Source: Pirellulales bacterium
GTDB taxonomy: Bacteria > Planctomycetota > Planctomycetia > Pirellulales > JAICIG01
Length of the DNA stretch: 64,000 nucleotides
Direction of reading: 5' to 3'
Assembly: GCA_035533075.1 (NCBI GenBank)
Contig: DATLUO010000215.1
Location: forward strand, 38,346-102,345
Part shown: positions 49,830-58,652 of the stretch, in pieces
How the letters are laid out: each line of letters starts with the position of its first letter
How positions within the stretch are numbered: the stretch's first letter is position 1
The notes under the pieces: model-generated
What the model saw: only the letters and a program-made list of their open reading frames with translations
Databases searched by the model: none
What the model was told of the DNA's origin: nothing
Made by a program: the position numbers and the translations under genes

Positions 49830-51224
49830 TCACCACTTCGTCAAGGGCATGAAGAGCGACGCGTCGTCATGCCACATGTCCACTTGGCGGTAGGTCAGCG
49901 CGGCACAAACCAACAGGCAAAGGGCGGCGGAAAGCGCGAGTATTCCAGGGCGATGCCAACGAACAGCCAGTTCCCATCCGCCCCAGCACACGCCGATCAG
50001 CAGGCCGATCATCGGCAGATACATGTAGCGGTCGGCGTTCGGCTGCGCGCCGGCCTGCAGCAGGCCAATCACCGGCAGCAGCGAGATCAAGAACCAAAAC
50101 CAACCGACGGTCAAATAGGGGCGAGAGGCGCGCAGCCGCCATACGGCGACGGTGATCAACGTCAGCAGCACGGTGGCAGCGACCGATTTGCACATCGGCA
50201 GGCCCGCGCCGGGGTGGCGATAATACACGGTAAGTTCTACGGGCCAAAAAGTTTGCCGCAGGTAAGTGACATAGCTCACCGGCACGAACCACAACCGGTC
50301 GGCCCACGACAACGACTGCCTGAAAGCCCATCCGGCGCCCTCGCTCTGGGCGAGCAACGCGACGGCGGCCGAAGCGTCGTCGCCGAGCAGTTCGCGAACG
50401 CGGGCCCCCATCTCGCTTTGGGCGAACAAGGTCATGGCGGCCGAAGCCGCGCTGGCTAAGAAAAACGGCAGCTTTTCCACTACGCGCAGTCGTCGGCTTA
50501 GCCCGGTCCGGACGCCGTCTCGTTCGGCCGGCGCACGCCGCGCCAGCGGCCAAACGTCCAAGAGCAACAGCAACAGGGGCAAGGTTACGCCCATGGGCTT
50601 CGCCATCAGGCTGAGAACAAACAGCACCAGCGCCGCGGCATAGGCCCATACGGCCGAGCGCCGCGCATAGACGCTCCAAGCCAGCAGGCACAGCAGCAAG
50701 AACAAGGTACTGAGCACGTCTTTCCGTTCGGTGACCCAGGCCACCGACTCGACGTGCAGGGGATGCAGCGCGAAGAATGCGGCCGCGCAGGCGCTGCGGC
50801 CGATGGCCCCCGTCCATCGCCGCAGCAGCCAATAGAGCGCGAGCGTATTGGCGACATGGAGGGCCAGATTGGTGGCATGAAAACCGGCCGGGTTGAGGCC
50901 GAACAGCTCATAATCGAGCTCCAGCGACAGCCACGTCAGCGGATGCCAATTGGCGACGGCCGTGGTGGTGAAGGCCCAGTAGACGGAGCCGCGGCTCAGC
51001 CCCCTTTGCACCCAGATGTTTTGCGTCACGTAGTAGGGGTCGTCGAGGTTGACGAAACCGTTCTTCACCACGTTTTGGTAACATGCCAGGGTGCCGATGG
51101 CCAAAGCGAGGCAGACGAGAAGCTCGATGTGAGGACGCAAGCGCATGGCCAGGGCGGCCAAGCGATTCGCGCGCAAGCCTGGCCCGGCGTGTTCAGGAGG
51201 CCGCTGCTGGAACGGTTGAGGCAT
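49830..51224 (-). CDS. TMTC-like polytopic membrane protein lacking TPR tail
   Basis: 464 residues; start ATG 51224 or an internal ATG at the residue before RLRPHIELL. Around ten transmembrane helices. The first loop (NGFVNLDDPYYVTQN, ANWHPLTWLSLELDYELFGL) and the segment ALHPLHVESVAWVTERKDVL are typical of TMTC/DUF1736-type O-mannosyltransferase-like proteins. In that family a long TPR tail normally follows; here the protein stops at MWHDDASLFMPLTKW, exactly where the tail would begin. It may be a natural short form or a truncated gene. Confidence 0.75.
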   Translation of the reverse strand: MPQPFQQRPPEHAGPGLRANRLAALAMRLRPHIELLVCLALAIGTLACYQNVVKNGFVNLDDPYYVTQNIWVQRGLSRGSVYWAFTTTAVANWHPLTWLSLELDYELFGLNPAGFHATNLALHVANTLALYWLLRRWTGAIGRSACAAAFFALHPLHVESVAWVTERKDVLSTLFLLLCLLAWSVYARRSAVWAYAAALVLFVLSLMAKPMGVTLPLLLLLLDVWPLARRAPAERDGVRTGLSRRLRVVEKLPFFLASAASAAMTLFAQSEMGARVRELLGDDASAAVALLAQSEGAGWAFRQSLSWADRLWFVPVSYVTYLRQTFWPVELTVYYRHPGAGLPMCKSVAATVLLTLITVAVWRLRASRPYLTVGWFWFLISLLPVIGLLQAGAQPNADRYMYLPMIGLLIGVCWGGWELAVRWHRPGILALSAALCLLVCAALTYRQVDMWHDDASLFMPLTKW

Positions 51225-51349
51225 ATCGGAATGATAAGTTGGCGGCGGGCATCCGTCACGGTCTCACGCCGAAATCGCTTCATTCTTGCCCGTCGATCGT
51301 TTATCTTATCTGTGGATTCAACAGCCACCTTTTTTGAATTCGGAACATC

Positions 51350-52564
51350 ATGCCAAGCTGCGTTCTCGCTTATTCCGGCGGACTCGATACCTCGGTCATC
51401 TTGGGTTGGCTTCAAGACCAGGGTTATCAGGTCCACGCCGTCTACGTCGATCTCGGCCAGCCGTGCGAAGACCGTCAGGCCATTTTGAACAAGGCCCGGC
51501 AGTGCGGGGCCAAATCGGCCCGCATCGTCGACGTCAAGGAAGAGCTGTGCCGCGACTTCGCCTTTCCGGTGTTGCAATGGCAGGCGAAATACGAGGGCGT
51601 TTATCTGCTGGGCACGTCGATTGCCCGGCCGCTGATCGCCAAGGCGTGTTTGCAAGTGGGCCGCGAAGTGGGCGCCGACGCCTTCGCCCACGGGGCCACC
51701 GGCAAGGGCAACGATCAGTGCCGCTTTCAGCTTGCCGCCGAGGCGCTGGAGCCGGCCGTCGAGGTGATCGCTCCCTGGCGGCGGGCGGACTTTCGCAAAC
51801 TCTTTCCCGGCCGCAAGGAGATGATCGCTTATTGCGAGGAGAAGGCGATTCCCGTCAAAGCCTCGGCCGCCAAGCCCTACAGCTCCGACGAGAATTGCCT
51901 GCACATCAGCTACGAGGCGGGCAAGCTCGAAGACCTTACCGTCAACGGCGTGGAACTGGTCGACTTCGGCATGACCGTCTCGCCGCGGCAGGCGCCCGAC
52001 AAGATCGAGCCGGTGACGATCGCCTTCGAGTCGGGCCTGCCGGTCAGCGTCAACGGCCGGCGAATGAACGCCTATGAAATCGTGGCCGAGTTGAACGCCA
52101 TCGGCGGCCGCAACGGCGTGGGCCGCGTCGATATGGTCGAGAACCGCTTCGTGGGCATGAAGAGCCGCGGCGTCTACGAGGCGCCCGGCATGACGCTGCT
52201 TTACGACGCCCATCGGGTGATCGAGCAGATCACGCTCGACCGCGACCTGATGCACCTCCGCGACCGGCTGGCTCCCGAAGTGGCCGAGATGGTCTACTAC
52301 GGCTTCTGGTATCACGCCAAGATGGACGCCCTTTTGGCTTTCATTCGCGAGGCCCAGCGGCCGGTGACGGGCGAAGTGACGCTCCATCTTTACAAGGGCA
52401 ACATCACCGTGGCGGGCCGCACCAGCCCGCGCAGCCTTTACGACGAGGGGATCGCCAGCATGGAGGGCGGCGGCAGCTACAATCAGACGGATGCCGAAGG
52501 CTTTTTGCGCATTCAGGGGCTGCCCGGCAGAGTGCAAGGGCGGATCAATCGCCGCAGTTATTGA
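51350..52564 (+). CDS. argG: Argininosuccinate synthase
   Basis: 404 residues from ATG 51350, full length. It joins citrulline and aspartate using ATP, the penultimate step of arginine synthesis. Signatures: AYSGGLDTSVILGWL (ATP pyrophosphatase P-loop), AHGATGKGNDQCRF (citrulline and ATP binding), YSSDENCLHISYEAG, and a C-terminal VEV/KGNITVAGRTSPRSLYD block. Well conserved. No other arg gene is nearby, so it is not part of an arginine operon here. Confidence 0.97.
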   Translation: MPSCVLAYSGGLDTSVILGWLQDQGYQVHAVYVDLGQPCEDRQAILNKARQCGAKSARIVDVKEELCRDFAFPVLQWQAKYEGVYLLGTSIARPLIAKACLQVGREVGADAFAHGATGKGNDQCRFQLAAEALEPAVEVIAPWRRADFRKLFPGRKEMIAYCEEKAIPVKASAAKPYSSDENCLHISYEAGKLEDLTVNGVELVDFGMTVSPRQAPDKIEPVTIAFESGLPVSVNGRRMNAYEIVAELNAIGGRNGVGRVDMVENRFVGMKSRGVYEAPGMTLLYDAHRVIEQITLDRDLMHLRDRLAPEVAEMVYYGFWYHAKMDALLAFIREAQRPVTGEVTLHLYKGNITVAGRTSPRSLYDEGIASMEGGGSYNQTDAEGFLRIQGLPGRVQGRINRRSY

Positions 52565-52701
52565 AAACACGAGGTTGGTCAGGCGTTCCGGCCTGGGAAG
52601 CCTCACCTACGCATACGGCAGCGCGTCGATGCAGGTCTAGTTCGTCCAATTGGCAAAACAGCGCTGGCCATGCTGCGGGCCGCTAAGCTAGAGTATTGGA
52701 A

Positions 52702-53160
52702 ATGCCCCGAGCCTATCGCCCCATGCAAGCCGATCGCGCCAAGCTCCGTCCCGTCATTGGCGACTCCGCGACGAAACTGGGCGTGCGTGCGCGAGACCTT
52801 AAGCCCGATGCGGACGGAAACGCCAGGCCGGACGCCGGCGGCGTATCGGTGGTTTCATCCATCGCCGGGATCCGTCGCCGACTCGCGAAGCGCCTATTTA
52901 GCCCCAGCATGCTTCCGCAACGGCTTAGCGACTTGGGCAAAGTGCCCGGCGCCAACGGGCCGAACTCGCTTCATTTGTTTCGCCTTGGCGAGGGCGACTT
53001 TATATCGGGCACGATCACCGAACAGATCGCTCTCAAACCTGACCGCGACGATCACGGCACATTGCAACCGGCGTTTGTGATGCCGTACGAAAGTTATAGG
53101 CAGGCGATTATCGATACGCGGGACCTCTGGTGCAGCGGGGAGGGCGACGATGATAGCTAG
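52702..53160 (+). CDS. Hypothetical protein coupled to a TPR protein
   Basis: 152 residues from ATG 52702 (a TTG at 52696 is in frame). Notable parts: MPRAYRPMQADRAKLRPVIG, KLGVRARDLKPDADGNARPD, AGGVSVVSSIAG, LHLFRLGEGDFISGTITEQI and MPYESYRQAIIDTRDLW. The layout (a GxGVSV strand in the middle, HGTLQPAFVMPYESY near the end) recurs in small proteins of accessory loci and may be a degenerate ADP-ribosyltransferase-like toxin fold, which is a guess. Its last 11 bp overlap the next gene, indicating coupled translation. Confidence 0.65.
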   Translation: MPRAYRPMQADRAKLRPVIGDSATKLGVRARDLKPDADGNARPDAGGVSVVSSIAGIRRRLAKRLFSPSMLPQRLSDLGKVPGANGPNSLHLFRLGEGDFISGTITEQIALKPDRDDHGTLQPAFVMPYESYRQAIIDTRDLWCSGEGDDDS

Positions 53161-54403
53161 CACAAATTCGGCGGTCATCTATGCCGTCTGGTTACAGAAG
53201 ATTGTCGACGCGCACGTCAGGAAAACGTGGGACGAAGAGCGGTCGGATCTCGAAGCGGAGGAAGACGATCGATTTAACGACCTGTGGCGCGACCTGGACG
53301 AGTGCCGGCAGGATCGCCTCTGGGGACTTTCTTCCGATCTAAACACGCTTCGCGATCGAGAGACGTGGGTAGATGCCGACTGGCCGCCAATGACTCCCAA
53401 GGCGTTGGCACATGAACAAGCGGAAGCCTTTCACAACAAGGAGTGGGACCGGCTGTTGACGAGCCTGCGGCGCCCACCTCGATTCTTGCCCCGCGCACGG
53501 GTGGACTACATGCGCGGCCGTGCATGGATGGAAATGGGACATCCTGAAATTGGCCTGCTGTTTCTCGACAACGCGGCGCGGCTGGAGCCGGAGAATCCTA
53601 CTTATCCGATGCTGGTCCTTGAGTGCCTCAAGGCGATGTCGGCGTGGGAGGAGTTGCATCAACGCGCCGAAGCGCATTTGAGAAACGATGGAACGCAGCC
53701 GCGACTGCTGTTACGGATCGCCGACGCTCTTCACCTCTATGCGACTGCGACCGCAACGCCCGAGTTTTATCAGCGTGCGATTGAAGTCGTCGATCGCGGA
53801 CTTGAACAACTGCGTGCCAGCGACGTTCGTGAAGCGCTGGCAGCGGTGGTTGCCGCGGCATTCGCCACGAAGGCACTTTGTCTACAGCGGCTGGCGAAAG
53901 CTGACGACGCCCTGGTGGTCTTCGATGCCGCCATCCAAGAGTATCCTGAGAGCTCCGTCCTGTTGACTGCCCGTGGGTTGCTCAAACAACAGTTAGGGCG
54001 CAACGACGCGATCGAAGATTTCGAGCAAGCGGTCCACCTGGGCACTCCGGTCGTTTGGCCCTATATGGAACTTGCCCGGAATGCGCTGCACGACGCGCAG
54101 TGGCAAAGGGCCGTCAGTTTCTGCCGGCTTGGCATCTGGCGGTCTGGTCAGCCCTCCATCACGGCAGCCCTTTTCGATCTACTGGCGATTGCGCAATGCG
54201 AGCGCGGTGATTCGATGGCGGAAGTACGAAGCGCATTCGACATGGCCCGCGATCTTGACCCCTTGAGTGAAGAAATACGCTCGCATTTCGATACCTTTAA
54301 TGAACGGAGCATGGCGGGCGCGAAACGCGACTGGAAGATCAGTTCCAAGGCGCCTCCTACCGCCATCAACGACGTCTACGACGAGTTGCGCGTTGCAGCG
54401 TGA
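53150..54403 (+). CDS. TPR-like repeat protein
   Basis: 417 residues from ATG 53150, overlapping the previous gene by 11 bp. Residues 1-100 are charged and helical (RKTWDEERSDLEAEEDDRFN). From about residue 110 there are helical pairs of TPR type: YMRGRAWMEMGHPEIGLLFL, LVLECLKAMSAWEELHQRAE, LQRLAKADDALVVFDAAIQE and LLKQQLGRNDAIEDFEQAVH. No signal peptide. It probably mediates protein contact, perhaps binding the upstream product. Confidence 0.75.
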   Translation: MIASTNSAVIYAVWLQKIVDAHVRKTWDEERSDLEAEEDDRFNDLWRDLDECRQDRLWGLSSDLNTLRDRETWVDADWPPMTPKALAHEQAEAFHNKEWDRLLTSLRRPPRFLPRARVDYMRGRAWMEMGHPEIGLLFLDNAARLEPENPTYPMLVLECLKAMSAWEELHQRAEAHLRNDGTQPRLLLRIADALHLYATATATPEFYQRAIEVVDRGLEQLRASDVREALAAVVAAAFATKALCLQRLAKADDALVVFDAAIQEYPESSVLLTARGLLKQQLGRNDAIEDFEQAVHLGTPVVWPYMELARNALHDAQWQRAVSFCRLGIWRSGQPSITAALFDLLAIAQCERGDSMAEVRSAFDMARDLDPLSEEIRSHFDTFNERSMAGAKRDWKISSKAPPTAINDVYDELRVAA

Positions 54404-54435
54404 CTTGTTGCCCACGGCTCGACCTGAGAAACTGC

Positions 54436-54981
54436 ATGCACTCTTGGCACGACATCTATCTCGACGACGAGGTGATCGAGAAATCGTTCCCCGTCGTCAT
54501 CGAAGTTCCCTCGGGGAGCAAGAACAAATACGAGCTGGATAAGACCACCGGCTTTTTGCGGCTCGACCGCGTGCTTTACAGCTCGGTGCATTACCCGGCC
54601 AACTATGGTTTCATTCCCCGCACGTTCTGCGACGACGGCGACCCGCTCGACGCGCTGGTGCTGGGCCAGGAGCCGGTCCACCCGCTGACGATCGTCGATT
54701 CGCGGGCCATCGGCGTCATGCGGATGCGCGACGACAAGGGCATCGACGACAAGATCATCGCCGTCAGCGTCCACGACCCCGCCGTCAGCGACTATTACGA
54801 CCACAAGCAGCTTCCCGAACACACGCTCCGCGAAGTCAAACGCTTCTTTCAGGACTACAAGATCCTGGAGAACAAGCAGGTGGTGATCGACGATTTCATG
54901 GGGCCGGAAGACGCCACGCGGATCATTCTGGAAGCCCTCGACCTCTATAAAAAGCTCCGCCGCGGCGAGTTGACCCCGTGA
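54436..54981 (+). CDS. ppa: Inorganic pyrophosphatase (soluble, family I)
   Basis: 181 residues from ATG 54436; the open frame begins at 54400 but residues before MHSWHDI are not family-like. It hydrolyses pyrophosphate to phosphate with Mg2+. Motifs: VVIEVPSGSKNKYELDK, VHYPANYGFIPRTFCDDGDP (the DGDPLD signature with metal-binding Asp residues) and IGVMRMRDDKGIDDKIIAV. The following phosphatase gene begins 7 bp downstream, so both are probably co-transcribed. Confidence 0.95.
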   Translation: MHSWHDIYLDDEVIEKSFPVVIEVPSGSKNKYELDKTTGFLRLDRVLYSSVHYPANYGFIPRTFCDDGDPLDALVLGQEPVHPLTIVDSRAIGVMRMRDDKGIDDKIIAVSVHDPAVSDYYDHKQLPEHTLREVKRFFQDYKILENKQVVIDDFMGPEDATRIILEALDLYKKLRRGELTP

Positions 54982-54988
54982 GGCAACT

Positions 54989-55627
54989 ATGATTCTCTAT
55001 TGCGTGCGTCACGGCGAAAGCACGTTCAACGTCGAGGGGCGGCTGCAAGGCCAGTCCAACGAGCCGCGGCTTTCGCCCTTGGGCCTCAAGCACGCCCAGG
55101 CGCTGCTCGCCGCACTGGGCCAGCTTGAAATCGACGCCATCTACTCCAGCCCGCTGGCACGGGCACGCGAAACGGCGCAGCCGCTGGCCGATGCGCTGCG
55201 GCTGCCGATCGAATACGACGACCGCCTGAAGGAAATCGACATCGGTGTTTTTCAAGGCACGCTGGCCGCCGAGCTGAGCGACCGTTTTCCCGAAGAGGCG
55301 GCCCGTTGGCGCTCGCAAGACCCGGACTATCGCATACCCGGCGGCGAATCGCGTCGCGACTTGATGCAGCGGGCCGAGGCCGCCTTTGAGGCGATTCACG
55401 CGGCGGGGCACGCTCAGGTGGCGGTCGTGGCTCACGGCGGCGTGCTGGCCGCGGCGCTCAAGGCGTTGATCGGCGTGCCCGCCGAGCGCAATCCCTTTAT
55501 GCTCTACAACGGCTCGATCAGCATGATCGAGTGGACCAGCCAGATCAAGCTGATGACGCTCAACCAGATCGACCACTTGCGTGCCGCCGACTGCGCCTTG
55601 GCCACGCGCACGGGCGATCTGGCGTAG
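54989..55627 (+). CDS. Histidine phosphatase family protein (phosphoglycerate mutase-like)
   Basis: 212 residues from ATG 54989. Catalytic RHG motif in YCVRHGESTFNVEGRLQGQ; second Arg in SSPLARARETAQPL; general acid Glu in LKEIDIGVFQG; second His in VVAHGGVLAAALKA. All active-site residues are present. Substrate could be phosphoglycerate, alpha-ribazole phosphate or a broad range; the sequence does not decide. Lies in a likely operon with ppa. Confidence 0.9.
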   Translation: MILYCVRHGESTFNVEGRLQGQSNEPRLSPLGLKHAQALLAALGQLEIDAIYSSPLARARETAQPLADALRLPIEYDDRLKEIDIGVFQGTLAAELSDRFPEEAARWRSQDPDYRIPGGESRRDLMQRAEAAFEAIHAAGHAQVAVVAHGGVLAAALKALIGVPAERNPFMLYNGSISMIEWTSQIKLMTLNQIDHLRAADCALATRTGDLA

Positions 55628-55635
55628 TCCACGGC

Positions 55636-56685
55636 CTACCGACCCCGTAGCGGCTGCATCAACAGGTAGGGCCGCATCCACGTCACCAGCGTCGCGTGCT
55701 GCCAATAGGGCAGCATGCCGTGCTGCTTGCCGACATAGGCGGCGCTCCACGCCAAATCGAGCCGCGACGCGTCCGGCAAGCGGTTGACGGCAACCGGCCC
55801 GGTGCGGCCCAATGCTCGCACCGGGCTGCGGGGGTTAAACAGGTAGTGATAAACTCGCAGTGCCCGGTCGGAAGGGTTGACAAACGCCAGCGTCCGCTCG
55901 GTCTGCGACAACACGCGCCCGTACCTCCGGCCCGGCAGCAGCGAATCATTGTGGATCGCCGCGCCCGTCATCACCAACCGGATCTTGCGCGGCGGCCGGG
56001 CACGTGGCGGAAGCTGGTAGCGGTCCAGCTTGCCGCCCGCCAACAACTCCAGCGCGCCTGCCGCGATACTGGCCCCGAAGCTCGATCCGACCAGCGAAAT
56101 CGGCGTTTCCGCATCGAGCCGGTCGATGAGCGCCGCCATCCGGAAGGCCGACGGATCGACGCGCGTGAACTTGAGCTTGGCGTCGGGCAGCCGTCGTCCA
56201 GGCACGGGATCCGAAGGCCACGACCAGATCACGAACCGTAGCGACACCTCGTCGGCGTTCCGCGACACCAGACGCTGATAGGCATACCAGCCGGTCTGCA
56301 GCGTCTCGGCGTGGGTGTAGTAATTGCCGACGATGAAAAAACACGTCACCATGCCGGCAGGCTGACGGGCGAACGCGGCAAAGTCGCTGCGCGACCAGCC
56401 GGTGCCGGGCACGAACCGCTGATAGCGAAGCTGCCGCACGCTTTCGTCCGCCGTCGACGGGCAAAGTCCGCGGCTGTCGATCGACCAGACTTCGTCTTGC
56501 GGCCGCACGCGATGGGCCGGCGACGCGGGCGCGCAGGGGGGCGCGCACAGGGGCGGCGGCGCGCTTTCCGCGCCGTCCGCCGCGGCCGCGCCGGGCGGCA
56601 GGAAAGCCCAAGCGAGCAAGATTGCCGGGAGCAGGTTCCGGTAATACAACCCGGCACGCGCTGCCCGCTGACAAGGATAGGCCAC
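55636..56685 (-). CDS. Secreted alpha/beta hydrolase-like protein
   Basis: 349 residues from GTG 56685. A signal peptide (LLPAILLAWAFLPPGAAAA) is followed by a Pro/Cys-rich linker. The hydrolase core shows TCFFIVGNYYTHAET, then the nucleophile elbow LVGSSFGASIAAGALELL (G-S-S-F-G) about 105 residues later. The catalytic acid is not obvious; a His near the C terminus (QHGMLPYWQHATLV) could complete the triad. Substrate unknown. Converges on the phosphatase gene with 8 bp between. Confidence 0.7.
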   Translation of the reverse strand: MAYPCQRAARAGLYYRNLLPAILLAWAFLPPGAAAADGAESAPPPLCAPPCAPASPAHRVRPQDEVWSIDSRGLCPSTADESVRQLRYQRFVPGTGWSRSDFAAFARQPAGMVTCFFIVGNYYTHAETLQTGWYAYQRLVSRNADEVSLRFVIWSWPSDPVPGRRLPDAKLKFTRVDPSAFRMAALIDRLDAETPISLVGSSFGASIAAGALELLAGGKLDRYQLPPRARPPRKIRLVMTGAAIHNDSLLPGRRYGRVLSQTERTLAFVNPSDRALRVYHYLFNPRSPVRALGRTGPVAVNRLPDASRLDLAWSAAYVGKQHGMLPYWQHATLVTWMRPYLLMQPLRGR

Positions 56686-56908
56686 AGAGGTGCGAAACTT
56701 TCAGGTTCAGACAGTTTTTCTCAACATCATTATTGTAACTCTACCACACGGCAAGGTGCAGCCGGGGACGGGGGAGTTTTGATTGTCATGACCGATGGGG
56801 GCGGGCGGTACGGAATAACCTGAATGCCAAATTCCTGGTGAACGGATTTACCGCGGGCCACCGCTTGCCGTATCATGGCGATCGACGGCCCCATTTAGGA
56901 CAAGGACG

Positions 56909-57619
56909 ATGCCAAAGAAGCGATCAGCCAACAAGCAGAACCGGACACTTTTCCAGGCGGAGGCGATCGAAGCGGCGACGGTGGCCTCGCCGACCTACCA
57001 ACCGCTGCCTTCCGTCTGGCAGGGCGACGACGCCGAGTTGCTGGAAAAGATGCTTTGCTTCTACCCGAAGAAGCCACCCCGCGACATTCTGGACGCGACG
57101 GTGAACAAACGCCGTTTCTGGCGCTCCAGCCGGCGCAAGATCGTCGGCATGGACATCAATCCGGCATACGGGCCGGATATTTTAGCCGACAACACGGACA
57201 TGCCCTGCGATGACGAGTCGTTTGACGTCGTGGTCTACGACCCGCCCCACATCCCCAATCAGGGTCAGGACAAGTCGAAGGATTTCCAGGACCGATTTGG
57301 TCTGGTGGTCAAATCGCCGGTGGAGCGGGGTTACAACTTGACCCACACGTTCAGGCCGTTCCTGGCGGAAGCGTACCGCGTCCTGCGGCCGAATGGCGTC
57401 CTGTTCTGCAAGATCGCCGATTACGTGCATGGCCACCGGTATCAATGGGCCCACATCGAAGTCGTGAACGCGGCCGCCGAAATCGGCTTTACGCCGTGCG
57501 ATTGCATCATCAAGGTGCGGCAAGGGCCGATTACCGACCCCCGCTGGAAAAAGGCCCATCATGCGCGACGGCATCACTGCTATTGGCTCGTGTTTCGCAA
57601 ATCGAACAAGTGCGAGTGA
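56909..57619 (+). CDS. Class I SAM-dependent (DNA-type) methyltransferase
   Basis: 236 residues from ATG 56909. Motif I region is DILDATVNKRRFWRSSRRKI with VGMDINP as the acidic strand; motif IV is VVVYDPPHIP, a DPPH variant of the DPPY motif of N6-adenine/N4-cytosine methylases; then YRVLRPNGVLFCKIADYVHG. The usual FxGxG of motif I is replaced by DATVNKRRF. It is convergent with the endonuclease-like gene, with the stop codons 4 bp apart once the latter's frameshift is allowed for, suggesting a restriction-modification unit. Confidence 0.75.
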   Translation: MPKKRSANKQNRTLFQAEAIEAATVASPTYQPLPSVWQGDDAELLEKMLCFYPKKPPRDILDATVNKRRFWRSSRRKIVGMDINPAYGPDILADNTDMPCDDESFDVVVYDPPHIPNQGQDKSKDFQDRFGLVVKSPVERGYNLTHTFRPFLAEAYRVLRPNGVLFCKIADYVHGHRYQWAHIEVVNAAAEIGFTPCDCIIKVRQGPITDPRWKKAHHARRHHCYWLVFRKSNKCE

Positions 57620-57623
57620 GCGG

Positions 57624-58258
57624 CTATTCGGCGAGCTTCTGCTTCCATTCGTCAGCATGATGCAGTGCTCGATTTTTAGTCGCTGGACCTGACATTTTCC
57701 GTCGGCGCCGTCGAAATGCACGTGAAACAGGACCTGCTCTCCGTCCTTTACGTCGAAGGCCAGGCTCTTGCGGCCTTCTCTTCTCCCGACGGGTACCGCT
57801 TTGCAGCCCCGCATGCGCTGGAGCAGCGATACGGGTACGTCAACCAGTTGATAGTCGATCTCGTCGCCGCTCCAGACGGCGCGCAGCATCAGGATCCCCT
57901 CATAACGGCTCAAATGGGCCAATGCGTGGTCGATAAGCGCTCTCGACGACCATTGGCCGGTCTCGGTCGTGCAGAGCTTCGTGATGCTCACCAAGCCTTT
58001 GCGCGTGCCTTTGCCAGTCTCGGTCTTCAAAGACAGGCGTGTGTCGCAGACCTTTATGTCTGCCCTTGGGCTGTTTGGGTTCTCCAATACCACTTCTTCA
58101 CGCGACCAGCCCGAGTGGAGAAAGGCGCGCTCGACGAGAGACTCAAAGTAGATTCCCTGCGGCGGTAGTCGCGGATAAACCTTGTGATGCGTCGTGATCC
58201 AGTCCCGAAGCCGTTCCAGGAAGTCCGTCCTGAAAAGTGATCTGTGGCTGCCCGGCAT
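57624..58258 (-). CDS. Restriction endonuclease-like protein, frameshifted near the C terminus
   Basis: Starts ATG 58258. Residues 30-100 resemble a PD-(D/E)xK nuclease: GIYFESLVERAFLHSGWS with the first acidic residue, then RADIKVCDTRLSLKTETGKG with Asp and Lys, followed by SITKLCTTETG and a C-terminal FHVHFDGADGKCQ. As it stands the frame runs on over the methyltransferase to 57182. One inserted base near 57651 gives the natural ending LDEWKQKLAE with TAG at 57624, just beyond the methyltransferase stop. I infer a type II restriction enzyme with a recent deletion or a sequencing error. Confidence 0.6.
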
Positions 58259-58379
58259 CCATGCCTACCTTTCCCTTCCTTTGGAGAAGGGCGGCAGGCT
58301 AGCTGAACCCAGGCATCAGGGCAACGCCAAGTGGCACCCACCGGACGTCAAATCCAAGGTAGGATTCGCGGCCCGCACG

Positions 58380-58652
58380 TCAAACGACGGTGATCGCGAG
58401 ACACACCAGTTCGCATTCTCTGCCGAGCAGGCGATGCGTCAAGTGGTACCACTGCCCTCGACGCTTGGCCACTTCTTCGATCGGCTGTTGCGTTTCCACA
58501 TGGACAACCACGTATCGCTTGTCATCAATTTCCGGATCTTCTCCGGTATCAACGGTAATCTGGCCAAGAAACAGCTCCGAGGCGATTGTGACAAGTTCCG
58601 GCATCCTGCCAACCGCAATCGCGAACCGCGGCTCGTTCTCGTCACACGCCAT
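58380..58652 (-). CDS. Small hypothetical protein
   Basis: 90 residues from ATG 58652, overlapping the glcE-like stop by 11 bp. Pattern: NEPRFAIAVGRMPELVTIAS, ELFLGQITVDTGEDPEIDDK, RYVVVHVETQ and a helical end (QWYHLTHRLLG). The same design, a short helix then beta strands with an acidic loop, occurs in many planctomycete and cyanobacterial small proteins. Function unknown. Last gene of the operon starting at 60710. Confidence 0.6.
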   Translation of the reverse strand: MACDENEPRFAIAVGRMPELVTIASELFLGQITVDTGEDPEIDDKRYVVVHVETQQPIEEVAKRRGQWYHLTHRLLGRECELVCLAITVV

